DNA of 32,515 bases from contig SXSK01000295.1 in the NCBI GenBank assembly GCA_005793375.1, positions 1 to 32,515 on the forward strand, written 5' to 3'. The stretch is from Verrucomicrobiales bacterium. GTDB taxonomy: Bacteria; Verrucomicrobiota; Verrucomicrobiia; Limisphaerales; UBA9464. Below, piece by piece: positions 1 to 9,600 of the stretch. Numbering within the stretch: position 1 is the stretch's first letter; every line of letters starts with the position of its first letter. A program made the translations under genes and the position numbers. The notes beneath the pieces were generated by a model. That model did not search any database, was not told where the DNA came from, and saw only the letters and a program-made list of their open reading frames with translations.

Positions 1-211
1 CAAACCCGCGAACGCCTCGGCGGCCTCCTAAAAGTTTCATTATCGCGAGGCCGCATGGGTTTTTGACCATAAGACCGGGGTTCGTTCTCTTCTCGGATTC
101 CATCCTGCGACTCGAGACGCTGGCGAGCAGCTTGGCCATTGGCGATATGCTCCTGGTCCAGCCGAATGCCACCGTTTCAGCCCGCCATACACCGATTCAG
201 GGATCCCAAAA
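1..211. other. Unresolved left edge, no confident gene
   Basis: No gene can be assigned with confidence. On the plus strand, frame 1 is open from the first base to a TGA at 64-66 and could be the last 21 codons of a gene entering from the left, converging on the glycosyltransferase. Plus frame 3 is also open from base 1 to 503, but most of it lies antisense to the glycosyltransferase and its translation has no recognisable motif. On the minus strand a 60-codon frame (222-40) overlaps the end of the glycosyltransferase by 11 bases; it is rich in Arg, Trp and Pro and looks non-coding. A further minus frame starting at ATG 40-38 is open to the edge but too short to judge. Confidence 0.3.
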
Positions 212-1015
212 TCACAGCCCAACTGAATGTCTAGAGTCTTCGATAGGGACGCGATTCAGCCGCCTTCGTTGGTACCAAGCCATGCCGACGAGATCGAAAA
301 TCCCGCGCCCCAAACGGTTCCAAATGCCGTACTTGCTGACCCCAGCGACACGTGGCCGATGGTTCACTGGCACTTCACGAGTCTTAGAACCATTCCCAGC
401 CACTAGGATGGGCAGAAATCGATGCAACCCATTGAAGGGGAAGACCCCTTCAAGAGAGCTGCGCTTGAAAGCGCGCAAGGCGCATCCGGTATCTGCGAAA
501 TGATACCCCAATGCGGCGTTCCGCGCTGCCTTGGCGATCCCTGATGAAACCTTCCTTACAAACGAGTCTTGCCGATGAACTCGTTTGCCACAGACAAAAT
601 CGACCTCCGATAAAAGTGCGAGCATCCTTGGCAACTCGGCTGGATCGTTTTGGAGATCGCCATCGAGCGTGCAAAGGAACGGTGCCGACGTCCCCTGAAT
701 ACCTGTCCATACCGCAGCGCTTTGTCCACGGTTTTGGGTGTGGCGAAGGCCGCGAACTCGTGGATCTTCACCCTGGACCGCCTGTATCTCCTTCCAAGTC
801 GTGTCCACGCTCGCATCGTCCACCAGCACCAACTCCCACGGCCGGGATTCCTTGGCAAAGATCGACGCAATTTCACGCGCCAAGGGTCGTACATTGGCCG
901 CTTCATTGTACATAGGCACGACAATGGAGATTTCGGGTAACACGAATGCACTGAAGAAAGCCGGAGTCCTGATGTCGAAACAAGCTGAATACTCGGTTCT
1001 CCGTTGAATCCTCAT
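212..1015 (-). CDS. GT2 family glycosyltransferase (DPM1/polyprenyl-phosphate sugar transferase type)
   Basis: This is predicted to be a cytoplasmic or membrane-associated GT-A enzyme that transfers a sugar from a nucleotide donor, by family analogy often to a polyprenyl phosphate. Visible motifs are the N-terminal strand ISIVVPMYNE (about residues 29-38), VLVDDASVDTTW with the donor-binding Asp pair at 66-67, and TLDGDLQNDP with the DxD-type metal site at 118-120. GYHFADTGCALRAFKR matches the acceptor-side region of DPM1-like enzymes. At 267 residues it ends after the catalytic domain with no obvious C-terminal membrane pair. The start is uncertain: ATG at 1015 is the longest in-frame start, but GTG at 943 would begin right before the conserved domain. 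The best Shine-Dalgarno sequence favours an out-of-frame ATG. The gene is divergent from the protease at 1050. The acceptor cannot be told from the sequence. Confidence 0.9.
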   Translation of the reverse strand: MRIQRRTEYSACFDIRTPAFFSAFVLPEISIVVPMYNEAANVRPLAREIASIFAKESRPWELVLVDDASVDTTWKEIQAVQGEDPRVRGLRHTQNRGQSAAVWTGIQGTSAPFLCTLDGDLQNDPAELPRMLALLSEVDFVCGKRVHRQDSFVRKVSSGIAKAARNAALGYHFADTGCALRAFKRSSLEGVFPFNGLHRFLPILVAGNGSKTREVPVNHRPRVAGVSKYGIWNRLGRGIFDLVGMAWYQRRRLNRVPIEDSRHSVGL

Positions 1016-1028
1016 TCGACATTCCCCG

Positions 1029-1034
1029 CCTCCT
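1029..1034 (-). promoter_or_regulatory. Strong Shine-Dalgarno placed for an out-of-frame ATG
   Basis: AGGAGG on the minus strand lies 6 bases before ATG 1022-1020 but 13 bases before the in-frame glycosyltransferase ATG at 1015. The better-placed ATG opens a separate 39-codon frame ending at a TGA at 905-903. That frame is either a leader peptide overlapping the enzyme start or the sign of a frameshift near the N terminus. Confidence 0.5.
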
Positions 1035-1049
1035 ATTTATGGTTGGGCC

Positions 1050-2003
1050 ATGCTGAAACGCTGGATGTTAGCTTGGACCATCGTATCCCTGCCGTTGATG
1101 GGCTTCGACATGCTTCATCTTCCCGATCAAGCATCTGTGTCCGGCAGGATCCTTGCGGAAAAGCCAGAATTGGTCCTGGTGGATGTCGGTTACACGGTAT
1201 TGACGATTCCTCGGAAAGAGATCGTTCGCATTCAACGATCTTCGACGGATGCCACCGGGGCAGGTTTTGCGCAGGCTCCTGCGGTGACCAACCAAGTCAG
1301 TGCCGCATTGTTTGCCACTGCGATTACGGCGCGGCCCGAAAAAAGCGTGCGTGAGTTGGTAGAAGAGTTAGGGGAAGGCGTCGTGCAAGTACGCACCCCA
1401 GGTGGTCTGGGTTCTGGCTTCTTCTTGACCGACGAAGGTCACCTGATCACCAACTTCCATGTAATAGAAGGCGAAACCAAAATCTCCGTCGAAGTTTATC
1501 ACCAACTCAAGGGCCAGTTGGAGCGCAAGAGTTACAAAGACGTGCGGATCGTGGCCATGAACAAATTCGCCGATCTCGCGCTTCTAAAAGTGGACGACAA
1601 GGATTCTCCACGATTTGTCCGGACTCTTTTTGGCAGCAGCGATTTGCTACAAGTCGGTGAACGAGTCTTTGCCATTGGGAGTCCGCTGGGACTGGAACGG
1701 ACCGTAACGGAAGGGATCGTCAGCACGAAGGCTCGGCAGATGGGGGGGGATTTGTACCTACAGACCTCAGCCCAAATCAATCCCGGCAACTCCGGTGGAC
1801 CGTTGTTTAATCTGCGCGGCGAAGTGGTCGGTGTCACGAACATGAAGATTACGCTGGGAGAAGGGCTTGGCTTTGCCATTCCTATCGAACAGGTGAAGTG
1901 GTTTTGGGAACATCGCGACGCCTTCGCGTACGATAACGAGAACCCAAACAACGCTTTCAGATATTTGGAACCACCCAGCCGATTGAGAACCGATGGCCGC
2001 TGA
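1050..2003 (+). CDS. HtrA/DegP-like trypsin-fold serine protease without PDZ domain
   Basis: A secreted or periplasmic serine endopeptidase of the S1C type, probably acting in envelope protein quality control. The catalytic triad is visible: His137 in ITNFHVIEG, Asp175 in NKFADLALLKV and Ser248 in NPGNSGGPL. The family motif FAIGSPLGLERTVTEGIVS is also present. The N terminus (MLKRWMLAWTIVSLPLMG) is a likely signal peptide or anchor. Residues about 28-62 form a small extra segment (SGRILAEKPELVLVDVGYTV then IPRKEIVRIQ) that resembles an N-terminal module I associate with verrucomicrobial proteases. At 317 residues the protein stops after the protease domain, so the PDZ domains of classical DegP are absent. 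The start at 1050 gives the signal peptide; another ATG at 1039 is out of frame and stops at once. It diverges from the glycosyltransferase across 34 bases. Confidence 0.93.
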   Translation: MLKRWMLAWTIVSLPLMGFDMLHLPDQASVSGRILAEKPELVLVDVGYTVLTIPRKEIVRIQRSSTDATGAGFAQAPAVTNQVSAALFATAITARPEKSVRELVEELGEGVVQVRTPGGLGSGFFLTDEGHLITNFHVIEGETKISVEVYHQLKGQLERKSYKDVRIVAMNKFADLALLKVDDKDSPRFVRTLFGSSDLLQVGERVFAIGSPLGLERTVTEGIVSTKARQMGGDLYLQTSAQINPGNSGGPLFNLRGEVVGVTNMKITLGEGLGFAIPIEQVKWFWEHRDAFAYDNENPNNAFRYLEPPSRLRTDGR

Positions 2004-2166
2004 CAGCACGCAATGAGCTTCGGGTAGCTGGAGCCGCAACAATAAGCGGGTTTAGCACGTCGTTTCGAAGCCTGCGGTCGGCTCACTCGGCTTTGACATT
2101 AGGGGACACAACCCTTCGGATCAGATTGAACCTAGCACAATACGTTTTGAAGAACCTCGACCACTC
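2004..2166. other. Intergenic, nothing recognisable
   Basis: These 163 bases separate the protease from the next gene. I see no clear terminator with a T tract and no well-spaced promoter hexamers. Confidence 0.4.
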
Positions 2167-4047
2167 ATGAAAGCTTATTCTCGTCTACTGCTAGTATGGA
2201 CGGCATTTCAATTCCACTGCGCGTCGGCCATTCCCCTGGTCGGCCAACTATTGCCCTCCGACACCATTGGATTTGTCAGCACGACGGACTGGCAGAAGGC
2301 TGAAGCGGCATGGAAATCCAATAACCTGGGACGTCTCTGGGCGAATCCCAGCATGCAGTCGTTTCGATCCAAACTGGAGGAACGGTTTCGCCAGGAGGTG
2401 ATCACCCGCTACGAGCAACAATTGGGTATCAAATTGGCCGATTACACGTCGGTAGCCAGGGGCCAAATCACACTGGCGTCGATTCGCGCCGGTTGGCAGC
2501 CCAATAACGGATCGTTGCCCCCCTGGGTCCTGATCGTGGATACCGGCGACCGCTCGGCAACCGCCAAAGCGTTGATCGTCGACACCGCCAAGCGACTCCG
2601 AGCCGCCAATAAGACCGTTCAATCAACCAAGATCCGTCAGTTGGAGTTTCAAACCCTCGTGCTAACGCCTGAGGACTTGCAGAAACTCTCGAATACGGGC
2701 ACGGCAGCTCCGAGCTCCGCAGACGACGATGAGGACGAGGACGACGCGCCAAAAAGCCGATTGACTGCCGGTCCCAAGAACCTTTCCGTGACATTCGGTC
2801 TTGCCGGAGACGCAATTCTGATCGGGAGCTCCACAGGCGCCTTAGAGCGTGTCGTGGCGAAGTTGACCGGAAGTGACGCTGAATCCCTTCAATCCACTGA
2901 ACGTTTCGAAGCCGCACGTCAGTCAGTGCTTAAAGAGGGAGTGATCCAGGGCTGGCTGGATATCACAGCCTTCACCTCCGAGATGGCTCAATCATTGGGT
3001 GGTGTCCTCGCCATGACTGGGGCCGATCCGCGCAAAGCCGTTGCGGCCCTCGGTATTGAAGCCGCCCGATGGGGAGCCGTGAGTCTCCAGGAAGGCCCTG
3101 AAGGCACCACTGTCCATGCCAGTCTCGCCGTCCCAGAATCCAGCCGCACTGGAATCTTCAAACTCATTCAAGCCGATGCCAAAGAATCCTCGCCACCCGC
3201 CTTTATCGCTCGCGAAACCGTCAAGTTCCATCGGTGGCGCCTGAATGGTCCTCGTTTCTGGAAAACGCTGGAGGATACTTTGACGCAGATTTCCCCCCAG
3301 CTCATGGGTGTCCTTCGATTGACGCTGGATAGTGCTGGCCAGCAGGAAGACCCAAATTTCACCTTCAAGACCGAATTCGTCGATCGACTTGGCGATGACC
3401 TCATCACATTCGAAAAAGCCCCCAGAGGCAAAACCCTGACCGAACTAAATAACCCGCCATCCATGGTGCTATTGGGTTCACCAAAACCCGAGCGTCTCGT
3501 GAACGGATTACGAGCATTCCTGGTGATGGCCCAGGTGCAATCCGGGGGAAATGGAGTCAGCGTTCGAGAGTTTTTGGGAAGAAAGATCTACAGCGCCCGC
3601 TTGGCGGTTCCTGGAGCAGGAAAGACGGTCGGCCATATGCATATGGCCGCAGGCACAAGTTATGTCGCGTTGAGCAGCGACAGTTCGTTGGTGGAAGAAT
3701 ATTTGCGGGCGTCCGATGATTCAGGCAAATCCCTTCGGGAGTTTCCGGGATTGTCGGCCGCCGCGGAACGTATCGGGGGTATGAACACCGGGCTGTTCAT
3801 GTTCGAGAATCAACTGGAAAGCAGCCGAGCGAGTTGGGAATTGCTTCGCAAAGGTGGGAGCCTCGACAAGGTCATGCCGCCCGGAACCGCCAATCTGGAT
3901 ACTGCCCGATTGGTTTCGCAATGGGCAGACTTTTCGCTGCTCCCAGAATTTGAGAAGATCGCCCGCCACTTCACTTTTGGAGTACTGGTCGGAGGCTCCG
4001 ATGCCCAGGTCTTTCGAGTAAAATGGTTTTCTCCGGCTGCTCGCTGA
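2167..4047 (+). CDS. Secreted protein of unknown function (DUF3352-like character)
   Basis: The function is not known. The N terminus has a signal peptide (MKAYSRLLLVWTAFQFHCASA, cleavage probably near residue 21). The mature protein opens with LLPSDTIGFVSTTDWQKAE and then NLGRLWANPSMQSFRSKLEE, a pattern I associate with DUF3352-type proteins of planctomycetes and verrucomicrobia. The rest of the 626 residues alternates beta strands and helices with repeated phrases of the type 'domain X scored against itself' (for example VTFGLAGDAILIGSSTGALE and MAAGTSYVALSSDSSLVEEYL), which suggests duplicated halves. A solid acidic tract, DDDEDEDD at residues 186-193, lies in a predicted loop and may bind metal or simply be disordered. 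The stop is 24 bases before the next gene, so the two are probably cotranscribed. I rate existence as near certain and the family name as tentative. Confidence 0.85.
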   Translation: MKAYSRLLLVWTAFQFHCASAIPLVGQLLPSDTIGFVSTTDWQKAEAAWKSNNLGRLWANPSMQSFRSKLEERFRQEVITRYEQQLGIKLADYTSVARGQITLASIRAGWQPNNGSLPPWVLIVDTGDRSATAKALIVDTAKRLRAANKTVQSTKIRQLEFQTLVLTPEDLQKLSNTGTAAPSSADDDEDEDDAPKSRLTAGPKNLSVTFGLAGDAILIGSSTGALERVVAKLTGSDAESLQSTERFEAARQSVLKEGVIQGWLDITAFTSEMAQSLGGVLAMTGADPRKAVAALGIEAARWGAVSLQEGPEGTTVHASLAVPESSRTGIFKLIQADAKESSPPAFIARETVKFHRWRLNGPRFWKTLEDTLTQISPQLMGVLRLTLDSAGQQEDPNFTFKTEFVDRLGDDLITFEKAPRGKTLTELNNPPSMVLLGSPKPERLVNGLRAFLVMAQVQSGGNGVSVREFLGRKIYSARLAVPGAGKTVGHMHMAAGTSYVALSSDSSLVEEYLRASDDSGKSLREFPGLSAAAERIGGMNTGLFMFENQLESSRASWELLRKGGSLDKVMPPGTANLDTARLVSQWADFSLLPEFEKIARHFTFGVLVGGSDAQVFRVKWFSPAAR

Positions 4048-4071
4048 GGGTTTTCCAACTCCCACCCCGGC

Positions 4072-5199
4072 ATGTTCTCTCACAGTGCCTCTCAATGGCT
4101 CACTACTGGAGACGATGCTTTCGCAGCGATGTTGGGTGCCATCTCCCAAGCGCAGCGTGAAATACGCATGGAGATGTACATCTTCGAGGATGATTCCATC
4201 GGCACGGCCATCCGGAACGCTTTGGTCCTAGCAGCTAAGCGTGGGGTGAAGGTCCAGTTGCTACTTGATGCCCTGGGCTGCGAGGCACTCCCAAACAACT
4301 ATTGGGATGATTTCACTCAATCGGGTGGAATATATCGCCGATTCAACCCACTGGAGCTCCGGCGTCTTCCGGTTCGCAATCATCGCAAGTTGCTGGTCTG
4401 CGATAGCGACATCGCCTTTGTCGGTGGTTTCAATATTGCCGCCCACTACGAGGGCGATGGAGTTCAACGAGGATGGCGGGATCTCGGTGTCGGATTGTGC
4501 GGCCCGATCGTTCCGGCCTTGGCCGAATCGTTCGATCAGCTTTTCGCCACAGCTGAGGTCAGGCCGAAACGATTCACCAATCTCCGGAGGGTTGAGCAAC
4601 CGCCGGCGTTGGATCCACAGCCCGGTTGCCAGTTACTTTTGGGAGTCCCTGGCCGTGGCCGAAGCGCCATTCAATCGTCGTTGATCCGTGATCTTTCTCA
4701 CGCAGAAAGAGTTCGTTTGGTCGTCCCCTATTTCCTGCCAGGTGCCAGGTTGCGCCGCGCGATCCAGGGTGTCGTTCGACGCGGCGGTCGTGTTCAACTT
4801 TTAATGCCCGGAAAGACGGATGTTGCGCTCTCCAAACTGGCCGCCCAGAGTCTTTACTCTCGTCTCCTAAGGTCCGGCATCGAAATCTTTGAGTACCAAC
4901 CCCAGATCCTCCACGCCAAACTTTTCTGGATTGACGATGCTGTTTACGTGGGGTCTTCCAACTTGGACACGCGGAGCCTTCACCTCAATTACGAATTATT
5001 GGTGCGCTTAACCGACTCGCACTCGATCCAGGCTGCCCAAGCCTATGTCGAAGATAGCCTTCGATTCTCTCTACCCATAGATCCCATTCGTTGGAGACAG
5101 AGTCGGTCCCTATGGACCCGCCTCCACGAACGATGGGCATTCCTGCTCCTGGCTCGCTTGGATCCACTCATCGCCCGATGGCTGACACCATCAGAATGA
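4072..5199 (+). CDS. Phospholipase D superfamily protein, cardiolipin synthase type
   Basis: The protein has two PLD catalytic motifs of HxKxxxxD form: His104, Lys106, Asp111 in NHRKLLVCD followed by FVGGFN, and His281, Lys283, Asp288 in LHAKLFWIDD followed by VGSSNLDTRS. Together they form the two-half active site that, in bacterial cardiolipin synthases, condenses two phosphatidylglycerols. EMYIFEDDSIG near residue 34 is another family signature. With 375 residues it is shorter than Cls enzymes that carry two N-terminal membrane helices and resembles the soluble ClsB-like form. It begins 24 bases after the preceding gene. A different PLD activity, such as a nuclease or another transphosphatidylase, is less likely given the SNLDTRS context, but the substrate is inferred. 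Confidence 0.92.
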   Translation: MFSHSASQWLTTGDDAFAAMLGAISQAQREIRMEMYIFEDDSIGTAIRNALVLAAKRGVKVQLLLDALGCEALPNNYWDDFTQSGGIYRRFNPLELRRLPVRNHRKLLVCDSDIAFVGGFNIAAHYEGDGVQRGWRDLGVGLCGPIVPALAESFDQLFATAEVRPKRFTNLRRVEQPPALDPQPGCQLLLGVPGRGRSAIQSSLIRDLSHAERVRLVVPYFLPGARLRRAIQGVVRRGGRVQLLMPGKTDVALSKLAAQSLYSRLLRSGIEIFEYQPQILHAKLFWIDDAVYVGSSNLDTRSLHLNYELLVRLTDSHSIQAAQAYVEDSLRFSLPIDPIRWRQSRSLWTRLHERWAFLLLARLDPLIARWLTPSE

Positions 5200-5381
5200 C
5201 CCCTCAGGGATCGGCGAATCTGCCGCTCAAGGGAGCCCAAATTCTTCACCGGGTAGCCCATCTTCGTGGATTTGGTCCTCCTGAAGGTGGCAATGACGCC
5301 ATGCTCGATGGGCACGTGGAATTTCGCCGTTTTAAGAAAATAGTCATCCGAACCGATGGAGGCCCCACATTCTAGTGGTAA
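5200..5381 (+). pseudogene. C-terminal remnant of a prepilin-type (H-X9-DG-like) protein, amber-terminated
   Basis: Frame 3 here reads PPEGGNDAMLDGHVEFRRF and then VIRTDGGPTF before TAG at 5373-5375. The GGN-x4-DGHVE(W/F)RRF motif and the ending GGP-x-FYW are typical of the C termini of DUF1559/prepilin-like proteins with N-terminal cleavage/methylation motifs in Verrucomicrobiota. After TAG the frame continues TGG TAA, so an ancestral ending TF-Tyr-Trp-stop has probably mutated Tyr to amber. No N-terminal FTLIELL-type pilin segment exists upstream; the cardiolipin synthase gene occupies that place. An in-frame ATG at 5178 lies inside that gene, and I see no sign that it is used. The fragment is most simply the surviving tail of a prepilin gene lost by deletion or rearrangement. 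Confidence 0.7.
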
Positions 5382-5464
5382 TTCCTTCAAACTTTATTCG
5401 AGGGCTCTTGGAAAGAAGAGTTGCGTCTCGATGAAGTAAACGGCTTAAAAGCGGGGTCTCAAGC

Positions 5465-6625
5465 ATGAAGAAAGCCCCCACCAAATCCCTCAACTCCTCC
5501 ACGCTCCCTCCGGCTGACCGCTTTGTCATTATCATGGCCGGAGGCCGTGGCGAGCGATTTTGGCCCGTCTCCAGAGAAAGCACACCGAAGCAGTTGATCC
5601 GCCTCCTCGGCAAGGATTCATTCTTGCAACAGTCAGTCCACCGAGTGCTTCCACTCGTGCCACTGAAGAATATTCTCATCATCACCAACGCCGCACAAGT
5701 CAAGGCCGTCCGCAAACAACTCCCCAGGTTGCCCAAAGATAACATCATAGCTGAACCTGTAGGACGCGACACCTGTGCCGCCGTCACGCTTGGCGCTGCC
5801 ATCGTTGGAGCCCGAAGCACCAAAGCTGTCATGGCTGTTCTTCCAGCCGATCATGTCATTCCCGATGACAAAAAATTCCGGCAAGTGCTCTCGGATTCTT
5901 TTGACCTCGCCAACCGCGGCCAAGTGATTGTCACGATCGGAATCAAACCCTCTGGGCCGGAAACTGGCTATGGATATATTCGCCATGACCTCGATCCACT
6001 CCCTGATCCAGCTGGAGTCAATGGTTACAAAACGCGCTTTTTTAAGGCGGAACAATTCGTCGAAAAGCCTCCGCTGGAAAAGGCGATCGACTATGTCAAC
6101 TCCGGCGCTTATCGATGGAATGCGGGCATGTTCCTCTGGTCCTTTGTCACCATCACCAACGGACTCGAAAAACATCAACCCGAGATGCTCTCGGCCTGTC
6201 ATCGTTGGTTTGAAGCCGCATCTAAAGGCAAACTCGACAGGGTCCTAAAGAAGGAGTATCCAGCGATTCCTAAAATCAGCATCGATTATGCCCTCATGGA
6301 GAAGGCCCAGAATGTTGTCGTTGCGGACGGCAGCTTCGAATGGGATGACCTGGGGGCATGGCCCGCTTTGGGTCGACACGTGAAACAAGACTCCGAGGGC
6401 AACGCCGCAGTCGCCGATTTAGTGCACGTCGACGCCGCCCGAAACGTTATATTCGATGCCCGATCGAAAGCGCGTCGCACACCGATATGCTTGGTAGGAA
6501 TGCTGGATACCATCGTCGTCCAAACCGATGACGCAACGTTGATCGTCGACAAGGCCCAGTCTCAAAAGGTCAAAGACCTCGTCCGCAAACTGGCGCAACA
6601 TCCTCAGCACAAGAAACTGGTCTAG
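5465..6625 (+). CDS. manC: Mannose-1-phosphate guanylyltransferase
   Basis: The enzyme makes GDP-mannose from mannose-1-phosphate and GTP in the cytoplasm, feeding mannose, fucose and related glycans. The nucleotidyltransferase signature GGRGERFWPVSRESTPKQ is at residues 26-43. AEPVGRDTCAA (96-106), LPADHVI (126-132), GYGYI (168-172), FVEKP (198-202) and WNAGMFLW (218-225) follow in family order. SFEWDDLGAW near 300 marks the end of the catalytic core. At 386 residues it lacks the C-terminal cupin phosphomannose isomerase domain of bifunctional ManC, so it is the monofunctional form. Residues 1-18 are a Lys/Ser/Pro-rich extension. Its stop is 19 bases from the stop of the convergent large minus-strand gene. 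The glycosyltransferase at 212 could be a user of its product. Confidence 0.95.
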   Translation: MKKAPTKSLNSSTLPPADRFVIIMAGGRGERFWPVSRESTPKQLIRLLGKDSFLQQSVHRVLPLVPLKNILIITNAAQVKAVRKQLPRLPKDNIIAEPVGRDTCAAVTLGAAIVGARSTKAVMAVLPADHVIPDDKKFRQVLSDSFDLANRGQVIVTIGIKPSGPETGYGYIRHDLDPLPDPAGVNGYKTRFFKAEQFVEKPPLEKAIDYVNSGAYRWNAGMFLWSFVTITNGLEKHQPEMLSACHRWFEAASKGKLDRVLKKEYPAIPKISIDYALMEKAQNVVVADGSFEWDDLGAWPALGRHVKQDSEGNAAVADLVHVDAARNVIFDARSKARRTPICLVGMLDTIVVQTDDATLIVDKAQSQKVKDLVRKLAQHPQHKKLV

Positions 6626-6635
6626 CGGGCCAACC

Positions 6636-6654
6636 GGCGCCACACTATGGCGTC
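6636..6654. terminator. Small hairpin between convergent genes
   Basis: GGCGCCA and TGGCGTC (6 of 7 complementary) flank a 5-base loop and overlap the stop of the minus-strand gene. There is no T tract on either side, so a terminator role is only suggested by position. Confidence 0.25.
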
Positions 6655-9600
6655 CTAGCCTCTAAACGGATGTTTTGCCGGCCAAAGGTGTAAGGCCCGA
6701 TCCAGCGCGTGTTGTAGTGCGCATGAAGTTCATCGGCGGCAAGTTTCGGGCGCGCTTGTTTGCCGTAGGATTCGTCGTTCATGCCGTGCCATGGCAATGG
6801 CTCCACACGGTGCCCCTCCGCGACATGGTAATCCGCATCCTTGTCCCATCCAACTGTCCAAAGGAAGTAGTCGCGCACAGTCCCCTCCAAGCGCTTGGGC
6901 AGACGGTTTGACTCAAACTTCATTACCAATTCATCACCACCAGCGACTAACGCTAGCGCGTTATCTTTGGCGGCAATTAAGGCATCCACTGGCCCAAAGC
7001 GTGTCACCCACCCGCTGACATTCATTCGCCAGTGCGGTCTCTGCAATAGTTGATCATAACGCGGAGTCAGCGGTTCAGTCCAAGGCAAGGAGGCAAACTC
7101 ACTGTAACCACGAGCCCGCAGTTCGGTGGTGTGAGGTAAGGTGCTGAACACATTGGCTGCAGGTTCATTCGCTTCAAACAAAGCAATCCGGTCCCAATGA
7201 ATCTCGAATGCCTGAGAAATCTTCAGCCGGCGAGTTCCAGGCTTCAATAGTCCGGCCAATTCTACGAGAATCGTCTTGGTCTTGCCGGCTGGTGCCCCAA
7301 AACGAACGTCCACTGGCGACCAGACACCGTCGGCTCCTTCGGCTTCCAGAACTGGGAATGGAAAAGGAAACTCGGGCTGATGAGACCCCGCGACATTGGC
7401 CATGCCTCCTCCAAAACGCAGCCAACCCGTCAGGGCCAACGTCAGCGGTCGCCCCACGTCCAACACACCAAAATCCAAGATCACTCCATGAGGCTCCGCG
7501 AGTCCTCGGTATTGAGGGGCACGCAATTTTGCGGGCGATACTTTATTGCCGTCGACCGATTGAAGTAGGGCCGTGACTTCTCGGCCCTCGAGGTCGCTGG
7601 CGCTTCGTAACGGGACTTGCCGGGAGAGCTGAACTAACCGATGCGGAATCCAAGGTGGTCCAGGCAGCAGCTTGCTCGTGCTATGGATCTCGGTTCCAGG
7701 CGGGTGGTCGACCCAATAAAGTCGGGCTTCGTCTAGATACAGAACCTCGCGAAGTTCTTCAGTCAGAGAAACAATGTAAGCCCCATCCCGAGGCCTAAAG
7801 TTTGAATCATTCCCAATCCACGCAAACTCTTCAGGATCTGCCTGGATATATCGCCCTTGAGCCATCGGCAGTCCGATCGGGGCCGCACCCAACAAATCGG
7901 TGACGAAGCGGTTGGTCTCGCCATTCGAGGCATAAAGGTAAGGACACGACCCGCCCGGAGTAGTCAGTTCCACGAGCGACCAAGTCTGGCACTTGTCCAC
8001 ATCGACATCGCTGTTGATTCCTTGGGTGTCAAACCAGCGGACGGTGATAGCTTCCAACTTGGTTCGTTTGCCCACACCAATAGCGATTGGCAATCGCTCA
8101 ACTGTTCGGATAGCCCGAAACAAACCCGAGGCCACTTCCACTTTGACGCCCAGCCCGCTGGAATTGGAGCGGTTGCCAAGCAATCTGAGTTTGACCATGC
8201 CGTTGGCGTTCCCTCCATCGTTTCGCAGCAGTTTAAGCCCGGCCCCGTCCAATTCGAGCACGAGGTCCAGGTCCCCATCGCAGTCGAAATCCGCAACTGC
8301 CAGATGCCGAATCGCTCCCGCTGCGAGGTTGGGTAATCCCAATTGTTTTGTGACTTCTTGAAATCCATTTCGACCGCGATTGCGCCACACTTGGAGCCCA
8401 TCCCCGCCCCAGGCGACAATATCCAGCCAGCCATCGTTGTCGTAGTCCGTGAGGCGGATGTCGGTGATCCGGTTGTCACGTGCAGCCACGTGGCGAGGTT
8501 CTTTTAATCCACCGAAAAAGACCGTAAGCCTTTTGGCATCCGCCAGCACAATATCCGCCCTCAAATCGTTGTTCAGATCTCCCAAGGCCAACGCTTGGGC
8601 TGGCGGCCAGTCCACCGGTTGGTTGCTGGAGCTGAACCCTCCGCCACGTTGATTGAGCAATAACAATGGCGGCTCAGCCTTGCGGGTCAATATGAGGTCC
8701 ACCAAGTCATCGTTGTTCCAATCGTGGATTGTCACGGCACTGACACCCGTGATATTGGCCGGAATGCCGGAGGTCACCGTATTGTCGCGGAACGCCCCAT
8801 TCCCTAGGTTGCGAAAATTCCGCAACCGGCCTTCGGATGTTACCAAAAGCAATCCAAGTTTACCGGTGAAATCAAGGTCCGCTAAGGAGCCTTCCACTCC
8901 CTGGATTTGACGCACGCCCCCAAATTGGGTGGCATCGGTCACGAATCCATTCGTGGCGAATCGAAGGATCTGTAACCCTTTGTCGCCCAATAACACCGCG
9001 TCCTCGTATCGGCCTTGGTCCCCACCATGGATGTCACCCACCAAACATTGGGTGTAGCGGTTCCCAGCGATTGCCGGAAGCGGATCGCTCTGTGACGCAA
9101 ACGTGGCGTTGGAATTCCAAAGCAGGACGAAACTGTCCCCTCGACGAACCAACAAGTCGTTGACGCCACGGCGGTTGAGATCGAAGAGTCCAATTGGACC
9201 ACTCAACTCCTTGGCTTGGGAGCCGAATGCTGAGGCCGTCACGTCTACAAACTGGACAGGCACGCCAGATTGACTCGGCTGTTCTACGGCAAACGGCGCT
9301 CGCGCCAATGTATGCACGCAGTTCTCGTACAATGCGGGATTGTCTGCCGAGGTCTGCCGCCCAGCATTCACCCGCTGGTGTTCAGCCAAGGCTTTTTTGG
9401 CCTCTTCCGTCTGGCCTTGGCGTAGTAGAGCCTGGCTCAGTTGGTAAAACGCACTTAAATAGATCGGCGCGTTGGTGTCTTTTTCGAAATTGGTGATGTC
9501 TTCGAACTGCCGAGCCGCTTCCAGCCACTGAGCCAACCCGGCGTGGGCTCGGCCCAACTGATAAGCCACGGCGTTGACGGATTGGTCAATTGATTGTGAC

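Noticed and set aside
63-503. Plus-strand open frame of 146 codons
   Set aside because: Most of it lies antisense to the well-supported glycosyltransferase, its start is TTG and its translation shows no motif. Only the part before 212 remains undecided.
5091-5177. Reading the prepilin-like frame upstream to an ATG at 5091
   Set aside because: That part is an out-of-frame reading of the cardiolipin synthase C terminus. The prepilin likeness is clear only after about 5230.
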